Shown here piece by piece: positions 28,458 through 37,132 of a stretch of 64,000 bases of DNA; within the stretch, counting starts at the first letter, position 1, and each line of letters starts with the position of its first letter. Origin of the DNA: JAGIBJ01 sp032119795. Its GTDB lineage: Bacteria > Actinomycetota > Thermoleophilia > Solirubrobacterales > Solirubrobacteraceae. The notes beneath the pieces are model-generated. The model was not told the DNA's origin. It saw only the letters and a list, made by a program, of their open reading frames with translations, and made no database searches. The stretch spans positions 394,288 to 458,287 of the forward strand of contig JAUMFO010000004.1 of NCBI GenBank assembly GCA_032119795.1. The letters run 5' to 3'. Made by a program: the position numbers and the translations under genes.

Positions 28458-30680
28458 CTAGTCGCCGGTCGCGAGGCGCCGATCGGTGCGCGGGCCGCCG
28501 GGGTAGCCGAGCATCGGTGTGAGCAGCTGAGGCTGCGGCGTGCTGAGCGTGAGGGGCGGGAGCCCCGCGGCTGCGCGCATGAGCGCCTCGACCGTCGCCC
28601 CATCTTGTGGGCAAGCAGCCGCGCCGGAGCGCTCGGCGGAGAGTGGCCCGAGCTCGTTGGTGACCTGCTGCAGCGTCGCGAGCGCCTCCTGACGCCCGGC
28701 GCGAGGCACGGCCGCCATGAACTCCAGCTCGCCCGTTCGACCAACGACATGCGCGTCCGGCAGGGCGGCCGCCAGCGAGTCAGCCGTACGGCGAAGCAGG
28801 CGATCGCGCTCGGCAAACGAGGCGGCCTGCCAGCGGGCCGGGCGTTCAACGCGCCACCAGAGGAGTGCGTACGGCGCGGCCGTCCGCGTGACGGCGTCCA
28901 AGAACGCGTCCTCGGCTGCGCTGCGAAACCCTGCGCGGTTCGGGAGGCGGGTGAGGTCGTCGGTGCGGCCGACGACGCGCGCGTGCTCAGCCATCGCGCG
29001 GTTGGCCCGCTGGCCCATCGCACCGAGCACGAAGCAGCCGACCAACAGCACGAGTTGGAACGGGATCAGGTACTGCGCATCGGTAGGGCTGACGCTGGCG
29101 AGGACGATCCAGCCGGCCAGGACGGCCAGCGAACTCACGCGGGCGTGGGTCGCCGGCAGCGTCGCGGCGTCGAACAGCACCTTCACGAACATGCCACCGG
29201 TCAGCGCGGAGACCAGGCCACCGTCGGCGAAGGCGGCACACCCCGTCCCGATGACAACGGCTGCCGTGGTGTTGGCGAGGAGGAACCAGCCAGGCAACCC
29301 AGGGCGGGTGAACGCCGGGATGCGGGTCAGCCCGACGAGCACGAGCGCCCAGGCTAGCCACGCGAGGCCGCCATAACGGATGAGGTCGTTCGCCGGGCCA
29401 GCGTCACCGCCGACCCATGCGGCTGCGACCACCACGGCGCCGCAGGCGGCGACGACCGACGCGCTGGCCGTGGAGACCCAGGAATAGAGGGTCAACGTTC
29501 CCACGGCGCGGGGCACGTGGCCCGTCTCGCGGATCTGCCGGTAGCGCAGTGGCGTTGGTCCGGCCGGGACGGCGCGCAGAGACGGTGGTGCCTCGGTTGA
29601 GCCTCCGACGAGCACGTGGAGGCCGACGCCGTCCTCCTTGCAGACGCGGAGTGCGGCCTCGGCGACCCGCATCAGATCGTCCGGTGAGAGCGAGCGCACC
29701 TGGCACGTCGCGATGCCGACGGCGGCGTCGACGTCGGCGTGCAGGAAGCTACGGATCCGGTGCCCGATGGCCTCGGCCTCGTTGCGGGGTGCGCGTGGCA
29801 GCAGGACGGCGAAGCGGTCGTCGCCCAGGCGGCCCAGCTCGGCGTCGTCCGGCAGGACCGAGGAGAACGTCGCGCCGACGCGCTGCAGCAGCTCATCGCC
29901 AGCTCGCTCGCCGCTACGCGCATTGACGTCGCTGAAGCCCGTCAGGTCGACGAGGAGCACCGCGATGGGGTCGGCTTGGTGCCCGACGGCCGCCAGGTTC
30001 CGGTCGACCTGTTCGAGAAAGGCCCGGCGATTGAGCGTCCGGGTTTCGCGGTCGTAGTTGGCCAGGCGCCGGGCGATCTTCGCCAGGCGGGCGTGCTCCA
30101 GGCCGCCGAGGACACCACAGCCCCAGCCCGCGAGGATGAGCGACCAGACGACGGCAGCCTCGAAGAGCGAAGACGTGGGGTTGGCGAGCTGCACGGTGGC
30201 CGTGACGCCAAAGAGCGTGGCCAGGAGCCACGGGCGCGCGCGGCGTGGGGCGATGAGGCCCAGGTACGTCGCCAGCGGGAGCATGCCGGCGTAGTAGGGG
30301 GTGGCCAGGCCGTCGGTGGAGATGGCCAGCGCCGCGAGGCCGAGCACGACCAGGGCGGTCCCGGTGCCGTAGATCCAGGCGCTGGTCCGGGGGCCGCGGG
30401 TGGCGGCGAGGTTCTGCACCATGGCCAGGCCGGTGGCGAGTACGGCTCCGCCGAGCGCGCCGTAGATCGCGATCCAGTCGGCGGTGGCTCCAGTGGCGAT
30501 CTCGCCGTACAGCCACTCGCTGAGGGCGCCGGCGACGAGGCAGACCGCAAGCACGATCCACGGGAGCACCGCGAACTCCGGCCGCGCGAGCAGCGTCTGC
30601 GGAGGCGAGGAGTGTCGCTGTGCGCCGTCGGCGGCGACCGCCGACGACGGGGAGGGAGACGTAGCCGGGAGCGGGATCAC
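28458..30680 (-). CDS. Degenerate dual-GGDEF membrane protein, paralog 2
   Basis: The protein has 740 residues from GTG 30680, with the same TM-GGDEF-TM-GGDEF layout as its neighbours. The first signature reads GRLGDDRF, and its FKxVND is FSDVNA. The second reads GRTGELEF and has lost most metal and substrate residues. Both domains are probably inactive as cyclases and could bind nucleotide or pair with paralogs. The start was chosen because it gives 35 residues before the first helix and a length equal to the paralogs. A GTG at 30776 is the alternative. Confidence 0.85.
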   Translation of the reverse strand: MIPLPATSPSPSSAVAADGAQRHSSPPQTLLARPEFAVLPWIVLAVCLVAGALSEWLYGEIATGATADWIAIYGALGGAVLATGLAMVQNLAATRGPRTSAWIYGTGTALVVLGLAALAISTDGLATPYYAGMLPLATYLGLIAPRRARPWLLATLFGVTATVQLANPTSSLFEAAVVWSLILAGWGCGVLGGLEHARLAKIARRLANYDRETRTLNRRAFLEQVDRNLAAVGHQADPIAVLLVDLTGFSDVNARSGERAGDELLQRVGATFSSVLPDDAELGRLGDDRFAVLLPRAPRNEAEAIGHRIRSFLHADVDAAVGIATCQVRSLSPDDLMRVAEAALRVCKEDGVGLHVLVGGSTEAPPSLRAVPAGPTPLRYRQIRETGHVPRAVGTLTLYSWVSTASASVVAACGAVVVAAAWVGGDAGPANDLIRYGGLAWLAWALVLVGLTRIPAFTRPGLPGWFLLANTTAAVVIGTGCAAFADGGLVSALTGGMFVKVLFDAATLPATHARVSSLAVLAGWIVLASVSPTDAQYLIPFQLVLLVGCFVLGAMGQRANRAMAEHARVVGRTDDLTRLPNRAGFRSAAEDAFLDAVTRTAAPYALLWWRVERPARWQAASFAERDRLLRRTADSLAAALPDAHVVGRTGELEFMAAVPRAGRQEALATLQQVTNELGPLSAERSGAAACPQDGATVEALMRAAAGLPPLTLSTPQPQLLTPMLGYPGGPRTDRRLATGD

Positions 30681-30730
30681 GGCGGCGGCGACGAGGGAAG
30701 GACGGAGGGTAGCGTGAGGGACATCACACG

Positions 30731-30759
30731 ACCGTACGATAGACAAGTAAGTGGCGCAA
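30731..30759 (-). promoter_or_regulatory. Sigma70-like promoter for the degenerate dual-GGDEF gene
   Basis: On the minus strand TTGCGC (30759-30754), a 17-bp spacer and TACGGT (30736-30731) form a good -35/-10 pair inside an unusually AT-rich patch. It lies about 50 bp upstream of GTG 30680. It would fall inside the coding region if GTG 30776 were used, which supports the shorter start. Confidence 0.45.
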
Positions 30760-30841
30760 AGAAAGGCTGTCTTCACGCCACCCGTCCGCGGCGGTTGATG
30801 GCACCCGGCACGTCCGAGGCCGCGGGGCCGCCGCGCTGAGG

Positions 30842-33064
30842 CTATGCGGCGGCGATGCCGTCGTCGTCGGGCGCCACAGTGAGCGGGCTGTGCCGAGTCC
30901 GGCCTGGCTTCGCCGAGTACGAGCGGTGATCGGCGGACTGCAGCAGCTGCTCGAGGGTGCTGCCGTCATCGGGGTAGACGGCGCAGCCGATCGACGCGCC
31001 GACCAGCGGGCTGAGCTTGGTGGTGAGCGCCGTCGCGAGTGCGCCGGCCTCCTCGACTGAACCGGCGGGAAGCGCCGCGACGAACTCGTCGCCGCCGAGC
31101 CGGCCAACGCTGTAGGCCGAGGGCAGCACCTCGCGGGTGAGGGTGGCGACCTGCTGGAGTAGCTCGTCGCCAGCGGCGTGGCCTTGGGTGTCGTTGACGG
31201 CTTTGAAGTCGTCGAGGTCGAAGGCGATGATCGCGAACGGTCGGTCCTCGAGGCGGGCCGCGGCGAACGCGCGCTCGGCGCCTTGCGTGAAGCCCGGGCG
31301 GTTACGCAGGCCCGTCAGCGAGTCGGTGTGGGCGAGGCGCAGGCGTGCACTGGTGGCATCGGAGAAGGCGCGCCGCGCGACCGATCCAAGGCCGAACGAC
31401 ACCGCGAAGACCGTCAGCTGGTAAGGCACCGCCCACAGCTGGTCTGCAGGACTGAGCGCCACGGCAAAGACCCACCACGCGACGGCGATGGCGGCGGTCT
31501 CGGCCGCTTGGCGGCGGTTGAGGACCACGGCGTCGAAGAGCACCTTGAGGTAGAGGCCCGCGATGATCGGCGCCGTGATGCCGCCGTGCGCGAGCATGGC
31601 CAGGCCGATGCCGGCCCCAACGAGCATCGATGCCGCGACGCGGGCAAAGAGGATGCGGCGGTCTGGCGTGCCGGACGTGCCGAAGTAGACCCAGCCAAGC
31701 ACGAGGTTGGCAGCCACCCAGGGGCCGCCCACGAGGAGGACCAGTTCGCCGTAGGTGTTCTTGGCGCCCTCGATGGCGATGCCGGCGATGATCATCGAGC
31801 CGGACGCCGCGACGACCCAGAAGCTGCCGCGCAGCAGCCAGCCGAAGTGGATGCCTTGTGCGGGGCGTTCCGGGGGGCCGCCGGCGTCGCGCAGCTGCGC
31901 GTACGTCATCGCGGGGGCCTTCACGCTGAGCTTCGGGGCGGCCGAGACCGATCGGGCGCTGCCGGCCACGAGCGAGTGCACGTGGGAGTCGGGGTCGTCC
32001 TTGCAGGTGTAGAGCGCGGCATCGGCGACGCGCAGGAAGTCGTCGGACGTGGTCTCGCCGTCTTCGCTGCTGGCCAGGCCGATCGAGCATTCGATGCGGG
32101 TGGCGAGGACGGCGTGGATGGCGTCGGCGATCGCGTTGGCGGTGTCGCGGCGGGTGCCGGGGAGGATCACGCCGAACTCGTCACCGCCGAGGCGACCGAG
32201 CGCGGCGCCGGCCGGCAACACGCTCGGGATGGCTTCCCGGCCGACCCAACGCAGCAGGTCGTCGCCGGCGGCGTGCCCTTGCTGGTCGTTGACCCGCTTG
32301 AAGTTGTCGAGATCGAGGATCAGGAGAGACATCGGGTGGCTCGCTGCCCGGGCGGCGGCGATCTCCGCGTCGAACTGGTCGAAGAATCCGCGTCGGTTGA
32401 GGGCGGCCGTCAGCACGTCGCTGCGGGAGAGCAGCAGCGCGATCTTGGCGGCGCCGCCATGGGCCTGGTGGCAGAGGACGCCGATCAACCATGCGGCGAC
32501 CACGAGGCCTTCGAAGGTGATGACGTCGAGCAGTGGGGCGGCGGGGTTGGCGAAGTGCACGCCGAGCACCGTGGCCAGCAGGATTACGAGGACGCGTACC
32601 GCCCATCGCCTGGGCAGCACCAGCCCGAGGTAGGCGGCGACCTGGACGAGCGGGGCGAAGTAGATGGTGGCGACGCCGGCGTCGAGCACGCCGACGACGG
32701 CGAGCGCTCCGACGAGCAGCGCGCTGCCACCGAGGTAGACCGTCAGCGATTGGCGGGCGCGGACGGCGAGCGGCTGGTCCTGCAGCAACGCGATGATCGT
32801 GGCGAGCGCCGCGTAGACGAGCGACGACACGATGATGAACGTGTCCGAGAAGGTGTCGGACAGCGGGTCGGGGCGTAGCGCCACGCTGATCGCGAGCGCG
32901 ACCGAGACCATGGCGATCGTGACCCAGGGCACCGTCGCGATGTCGCGGCGGCCGATGATGGTGGACTCACGCTCCACGGAACGCAGCCTGCCACGTTTGG
33001 CGGGTGGTTCGGGGGGAGTCGCGGTCGCCGGAGGGGCGACCGGACGGATGTGCGGGAAGGCCAT
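30842..33064 (-). CDS. Membrane protein with two intact GGDEF domains, paralog 3
   Basis: The protein has 740 residues. An N-tail of 41 residues ending IIGRRD matches the ILGRRD of paralog 1. Six or so helices, GGDEF-1 (GRLGGDEF, ILDLDNFKRVND), a second helix bundle and GGDEF-2 (GRLGGDEF, FDLDDFKAVND) follow. Both catalytic loops are intact and no RxxD site is seen. It is the first of the three tandem genes. A spacing of 161 bp to the next start suggests separate or only partly shared transcripts. It is divergent from the sirtuin gene. Confidence 0.9.
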   Translation of the reverse strand: MAFPHIRPVAPPATATPPEPPAKRGRLRSVERESTIIGRRDIATVPWVTIAMVSVALAISVALRPDPLSDTFSDTFIIVSSLVYAALATIIALLQDQPLAVRARQSLTVYLGGSALLVGALAVVGVLDAGVATIYFAPLVQVAAYLGLVLPRRWAVRVLVILLATVLGVHFANPAAPLLDVITFEGLVVAAWLIGVLCHQAHGGAAKIALLLSRSDVLTAALNRRGFFDQFDAEIAAARAASHPMSLLILDLDNFKRVNDQQGHAAGDDLLRWVGREAIPSVLPAGAALGRLGGDEFGVILPGTRRDTANAIADAIHAVLATRIECSIGLASSEDGETTSDDFLRVADAALYTCKDDPDSHVHSLVAGSARSVSAAPKLSVKAPAMTYAQLRDAGGPPERPAQGIHFGWLLRGSFWVVAASGSMIIAGIAIEGAKNTYGELVLLVGGPWVAANLVLGWVYFGTSGTPDRRILFARVAASMLVGAGIGLAMLAHGGITAPIIAGLYLKVLFDAVVLNRRQAAETAAIAVAWWVFAVALSPADQLWAVPYQLTVFAVSFGLGSVARRAFSDATSARLRLAHTDSLTGLRNRPGFTQGAERAFAAARLEDRPFAIIAFDLDDFKAVNDTQGHAAGDELLQQVATLTREVLPSAYSVGRLGGDEFVAALPAGSVEEAGALATALTTKLSPLVGASIGCAVYPDDGSTLEQLLQSADHRSYSAKPGRTRHSPLTVAPDDDGIAAA

Positions 33065-33194
33065 CGGTCTTGAAGTCGGCAGGACCGCGTGGACAATGAG
33101 CCGGATCTTGGTCCGCGGCGGCCAAACTGGACGAACTCGCAGTATGCCGCACCGCGAGACTGATTTGGGGTTGCGCGGCTACCGTTCAACGCGT

Positions 33195-33968
33195 ATGCGC
33201 GCTGGACCGACCTCTTCCAAACCCACGGGCCCGCAGTTGCAGGTCGCAGCGTTGCTGAAGGCGTCCAGGGCGGCGGTGGTGCTAACTGGTGCAGGGATCT
33301 CGGTTCCGTCGGGGATCCCCGACTTCCGTACCCCGATGACGGGATTGTGGGCGAACGTCGATCCGATGCAGGTCGCTCACATCGACGTGTGGCGCTCAGA
33401 CCCAGCTCACTTCTGGGCGTTTTATGGGCAGCGCTTCCACATTCTCGGCCCGGCGGAGCCCAACGACGCCCATCGGGCGGTCGCGGAGCTCCAGCAGCGC
33501 GGACTGATCGGCCCGGTCATCACGCAGAACATCGATCGTTTGCACCACAAGGGCGGCGCCACCGACGTGGTTGAGATGCACGGGTCGATCGCCCATGGCG
33601 AGTGCCTGAGTTGTGGGGCGATGATCGGCTACGAGCCGCTGACGGCGCTGATCGCCGCCGCAGCCGACGGCATCCCGCGCTGCGAGTGTGGCGAGCCGTT
33701 GAAGCCGGGCGTGGTGCTCTTTGGCGAGATGCTGCCCGAGGACGCGACCGAGCGGGCCATGCAGCTCTGTGCGGACGCCGACCTGATCATTGCGATCGGC
33801 AGCTCCCTCGAGGTGCACCCGGTGGCGGGGTTGCCGGCGATCGTGCTGCGGGGCGGGGGAGACCTCGTGCTCGTGACCCAGGGTGAGACGCCCTACGACG
33901 ACCTCGCCACGGTCAAGCTCACCGGAGACGTCGTTCAGGAACTGGGCGGCATCTTGGTTGCCCTGTAA
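33195..33968 (+). CDS. Sir2-family NAD-dependent protein deacylase
   Basis: This 257-residue sirtuin has NAD-binding GAGISVPSGIPDFR at 32-45, TQNID at 110-114, catalytic H129 (EMHGS) and zinc cysteines C137/C140 (CLSC) and C163/C165 (CEC). A GSSLEVHPVAG segment completes the Rossmann fold. It removes acyl groups from lysines using NAD+, and bacterial members control acetyl-CoA synthetase and other enzymes. The ATG at 33195 was chosen as the first start giving a normal-length domain; longer in-frame upstream sequence overlaps the divergent promoter region. Confidence 0.92.
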   Translation: MRAGPTSSKPTGPQLQVAALLKASRAAVVLTGAGISVPSGIPDFRTPMTGLWANVDPMQVAHIDVWRSDPAHFWAFYGQRFHILGPAEPNDAHRAVAELQQRGLIGPVITQNIDRLHHKGGATDVVEMHGSIAHGECLSCGAMIGYEPLTALIAAAADGIPRCECGEPLKPGVVLFGEMLPEDATERAMQLCADADLIIAIGSSLEVHPVAGLPAIVLRGGGDLVLVTQGETPYDDLATVKLTGDVVQELGGILVAL

Positions 33969-34002
33969 AAGCTGCTGAGCAGGCTTGAACGGTCCAGAAC
34001 GA

Positions 34003-34029
34003 CGAACGCCGCCTGGTAGGCGGCGTTCG
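34003..34029. terminator. Bidirectional terminator hairpin (11-bp perfect stem)
   Basis: CGAACGCCGCC and its exact complement enclose a TGGTA loop between the stops of the sirtuin gene and the convergent hydrolase gene. No U-tract follows, as is common in GC-rich actinobacteria. Confidence 0.65.
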
Positions 34030-34059
34030 GGAAGCTGATTCGGCGCGTGAGCGCCGGGC

Positions 34060-36573
34060 CTACTTGGTTTTCTTCGCGCTCTTTTCGACCGAGACCGAGT
34101 AGTCGGACGGCGCGGCGGCGACGTCCGGGATCTCGAGGCTGGAGAGCTGGTCGACGAGGTCGTCCCACTGGCCGGGCTTCAGCAGCTGCTCGAGCTGCTT
34201 GCCGTCGACGCCCGTCGTCGGCTTGTAGCCAACGTGGATGTGGTCGTCGTGGTCGGCCATGGCGAGGGTGTTGTCTTCGCCCTCGTACTTCATCAGCGTG
34301 ATGATCTGGTCGGGCTTCATGTTGCCCTGCATGCCGAGGATCTCGCGGACGGCGCGGTCGGTGACGGAGCCGATGCCCTGGGTGGCGGGGGTGATGACCT
34401 TGCCGTAGGCGGTCGCGATGTCGACGGCGGTGCCGGTCGTGTGCTGCGAGACGTTGCCCGAGCTCGTGAAGGTGCCGTGGCCGGACTGCAGGCTGGTGAC
34501 CGTCGGCTGGACGCCCTTGGCCGCGAGGACCTCGAGCAGCGCCAGGATGCGGCGATCGATGATGCCGGCCTTGATGTCTTGGCGGCCGCCCGGGTAGATC
34601 GAGATGCGTTTGTCGTGCAGGACGCGATCGGTGAGCTCAGCCTTGCTCATCAGCAGGATCTGGCCGACGGTGGCCTGCTCAGGATCGGCGCCGGACTCGA
34701 TGGCGGCCTTGGCCTGTGCGCCGTAGAAGTCGGTCTTGTCTGACAGGCGCCAGCCGTCGAGGATCGGCCGCGGGTCGATGCGCGGGGCCTTCTTGCCGGC
34801 GGGGCGGATCTCGAAGGTGACCTTCGAGGTGCCGGAGCCGTCGAGGGCCAGCTTCGTCTTGCCGAGCACGGTGCCGGCGATGACGGCCTGGCCGGCCTTG
34901 AGCTTCTTGAGGGTGACGTCTTCAGCCTTGAGGCCGTAGTCGATCGAGAAGTACTGGGCGAGTTCGCCGACGGGCTGCTCGGGCAGTTCGACGTTCGACG
35001 TCGGGTTGAGCTGCTCGGCGCCACCAGCGGCGTAGGACGCCGGGCGCGACGGGTGCGCGTAGAGGCGAGTGCCTTCCTGGGCGACCTCGACCGGCTCCGG
35101 GTTGCCGGAGACGGCGGCGCGGGCGCGGAAGCGGATGCGGCGCGGGGTGTAGGCGTCGGGCTTGTCGGTCGCTTCGTCGGTCGACTTGGCCTGAACGCGC
35201 TTGCGCTCGGTCGTCGGCGTCGTCGGGACCGGGGGACCGGGCGTGGTCGCGGCGGGAGCTGACGGATCGGTCGACAGGAGCGGAGCGGCAGCATCCGGGC
35301 TGGTCGTGGCGGCGTCGGGGCTCGTCGAGGCGGCGGCGGCGTCGAGGGCCTCCTCGGAGGGGCCTTCGGTCGCGGGGGTCGTCGGTGCGGCGTCGGAGCC
35401 GGTCGTCTCGTCGGCTTCGCCTTCGGCGTGGGTGCCCTTGCCCTCTTCCTTGCCCGGCTTGGGCACGGGAACGAGTTCCTGGACCTCACCGAGGTTGGCG
35501 TAGGTGTAGCGGTTGCCGTAGGCGTCGCGCAGGCGCACGTAGTCGCCGAGGCGATCGCTGCGGCCGACCTTCTCTACGACGCCATCCTGGACGGCGACGA
35601 CGGGCGAGCCGCCGGGGGCCGTCACGTCGATGGAGTTGCGGTCTTCGGACTCGACGGGGTCGGCGGCGTTGTCTCCGGCCTTGACCTTCTTGCCCTTCTC
35701 GCTGGCCTTGACTTTGCCGTCGTAGTCGACGTCTGCGTCCTTGGCGGCGACGGGGAAGATGCCCTGCGTCAGCGCGGTGAGCGAGGAGATCAGCGAGTCC
35801 GGGTAGGCGGCGACGGCGCGCGCGCCCTCCATCACGTCGTCGACGTACCAGTCGGCGTGGTTGTAGGCCCAGATCGCCTTGCGAAGATCGGTGTCGCCGC
35901 CGGCGGCCTTGAGGTAGCGGGCTGCCGCGAAGATCGCGTCGGCAGGGTTGAAGGGGTCCTTCTCGCCGTCGTCGTTGGCGTCGACGCCGTAGGACTCCCA
36001 CGTCGGCGGCATGAACTGCATCCAGCCCATGGCGCCTGCGGACGAGATGTTGAGGTTCTTGCCGAAGGCCGTCTCGATGCGGTTGATCGCGGCGAGGACC
36101 TCCCAGCGGATGCCGTACTCCGAACCAGCTGCCTGGTAGATCGGGAGCAGGAACGGCGGGATGTCGAAGTCTTCGATGAAGAAGTTCGGAACGGCCTGGA
36201 CCGAGAGGGACGACGGCGGAATGAGCTCCGTGTCGGTCGCCTGGGTGTCTTCGCTCGGGGCGGGATCGCGATCGGCCTGGGCCTCACGGGCCTTGCGGCG
36301 CTTCTCGCGGCGCTGGCTCTCGGAGTTGACGCTCTCGTAGGCGTCGTCGTACGCCGGGTCGACGGCCTGCGGCGTCGTCGAACCAGCCGAAGAGGGAGAG
36401 CTCGGCGGCGTGCTCTCCGGCGCGGCGCTCGTCGACGGCGTGGTGAGCGCCGGAGCGGGCTCAGCCGTGGTCGCGTTCTGCGTGGGAGGCGTGGTCTCCT
36501 GGGCCAGTGCGGCGCTCGGGGCGACGGCAAGGGCAGAGAGCGCGATGAGGGGGCCGAGAGAGGAGGACTTCAC
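34060..36573 (-). CDS. Secreted multimodular peptidoglycan hydrolase (lytic transglycosylase + M23-like + M15-like)
   Basis: This 837-residue exported protein has a signal peptide at 1-24 and a Thr/Pro/Ala-rich linker. An SLT-type transglycosylase domain (~140-260) has its likely catalytic Glu in NRIETAFGKN and the GAMGWMQFMP motif. A LytM/M23-like beta domain is split around a disordered Thr/Pro-rich insert (~300-590). A C-terminal domain (~620-800) with SQHTTGTAVD (709-718) and DHIHVGY (~777-783) matches the M15/VanY zinc pattern. The M23 zinc residues are not evident. It likely remodels the cell wall. Confidence 0.8.
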   Translation of the reverse strand: MKSSSLGPLIALSALAVAPSAALAQETTPPTQNATTAEPAPALTTPSTSAAPESTPPSSPSSAGSTTPQAVDPAYDDAYESVNSESQRREKRRKAREAQADRDPAPSEDTQATDTELIPPSSLSVQAVPNFFIEDFDIPPFLLPIYQAAGSEYGIRWEVLAAINRIETAFGKNLNISSAGAMGWMQFMPPTWESYGVDANDDGEKDPFNPADAIFAAARYLKAAGGDTDLRKAIWAYNHADWYVDDVMEGARAVAAYPDSLISSLTALTQGIFPVAAKDADVDYDGKVKASEKGKKVKAGDNAADPVESEDRNSIDVTAPGGSPVVAVQDGVVEKVGRSDRLGDYVRLRDAYGNRYTYANLGEVQELVPVPKPGKEEGKGTHAEGEADETTGSDAAPTTPATEGPSEEALDAAAASTSPDAATTSPDAAAPLLSTDPSAPAATTPGPPVPTTPTTERKRVQAKSTDEATDKPDAYTPRRIRFRARAAVSGNPEPVEVAQEGTRLYAHPSRPASYAAGGAEQLNPTSNVELPEQPVGELAQYFSIDYGLKAEDVTLKKLKAGQAVIAGTVLGKTKLALDGSGTSKVTFEIRPAGKKAPRIDPRPILDGWRLSDKTDFYGAQAKAAIESGADPEQATVGQILLMSKAELTDRVLHDKRISIYPGGRQDIKAGIIDRRILALLEVLAAKGVQPTVTSLQSGHGTFTSSGNVSQHTTGTAVDIATAYGKVITPATQGIGSVTDRAVREILGMQGNMKPDQIITLMKYEGEDNTLAMADHDDHIHVGYKPTTGVDGKQLEQLLKPGQWDDLVDQLSSLEIPDVAAAPSDYSVSVEKSAKKTK

Positions 36574-36763
36574 GTAGAGAGCGCGTTCGGACGGGAGGGG
36601 GCGTTCCGGACGATCCGCACAGTATCAAGGGTGCCACCCGGCTGATGCACTTACCCGTGCCAGCCCGTAGTTGCGGTTGATGTTGTTGCGATCCGGTGTC
36701 CCTTTCGATCGGCAGCAACCCCCTCGCTCTTAAGTGCCGCATGCTCCGGCTACTCTTCCGGGC

Positions 36764-37132
36764 ATGTCGCCCCGTGAGGAATCTCAGTCTGCAGAGCGGG
36801 ATCGCTCTCCCGTTGAAAAGCTCGCTGCAGGGCTGATCGGCAGCGATGCAGCGCGTGAGGCGACCTCCCGAGTGCTCCAGGCGCGCGAGCGCGCCGTCGA
36901 GGTGCAGGAGTTCACGCTTGGCGCGCTCAACCTCCCGTCGGCCGCCGTGATCGACCGCCTCACGCGCCGAGTGCGCTCGGTCGCGCTGCGGCTCGAGGGC
37001 ATCGAGGATGGCCTCGACCGCCTGGAGGATCGTCTCTCCGATAGCGGCGCCGACGATCTGGCGAAGGTGCTGACGCGTCTTGAAGCGATCGAGAAGCGCC
37101 TGGAGAAGCTCCACACCGACGGGAGTGCATGA
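36764..37132 (+). CDS. Small coiled-coil protein preceding the MerR-cyclase
   Basis: The protein has 122 residues. It is mostly helical, with a heptad-rich C-terminal half (RLEGIEDGLDRLEDRL, KVLTRLEAIEKRLEKL). The middle segment LPSAAVIDRLTRRVRSVALRLE recalls polyhydroxyalkanoate/phasin-like or accessory coiled-coil proteins, but no family is certain. Its stop overlaps the start of the MerR-cyclase gene by 4 bp, so the two are translationally coupled and probably work together. Confidence 0.7.
   Translation: MSPREESQSAERDRSPVEKLAAGLIGSDAAREATSRVLQARERAVEVQEFTLGALNLPSAAVIDRLTRRVRSVALRLEGIEDGLDRLEDRLSDSGADDLAKVLTRLEAIEKRLEKLHTDGSA

Noticed and set aside
36574..36763. Possible c-di-AMP (ydaO-type) riboswitch upstream of the peptidoglycan hydrolase
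   Set aside because: Such elements often precede wall hydrolases in actinobacteria, but I could not match the conserved core segments in this leader. A covariance-model search would decide.
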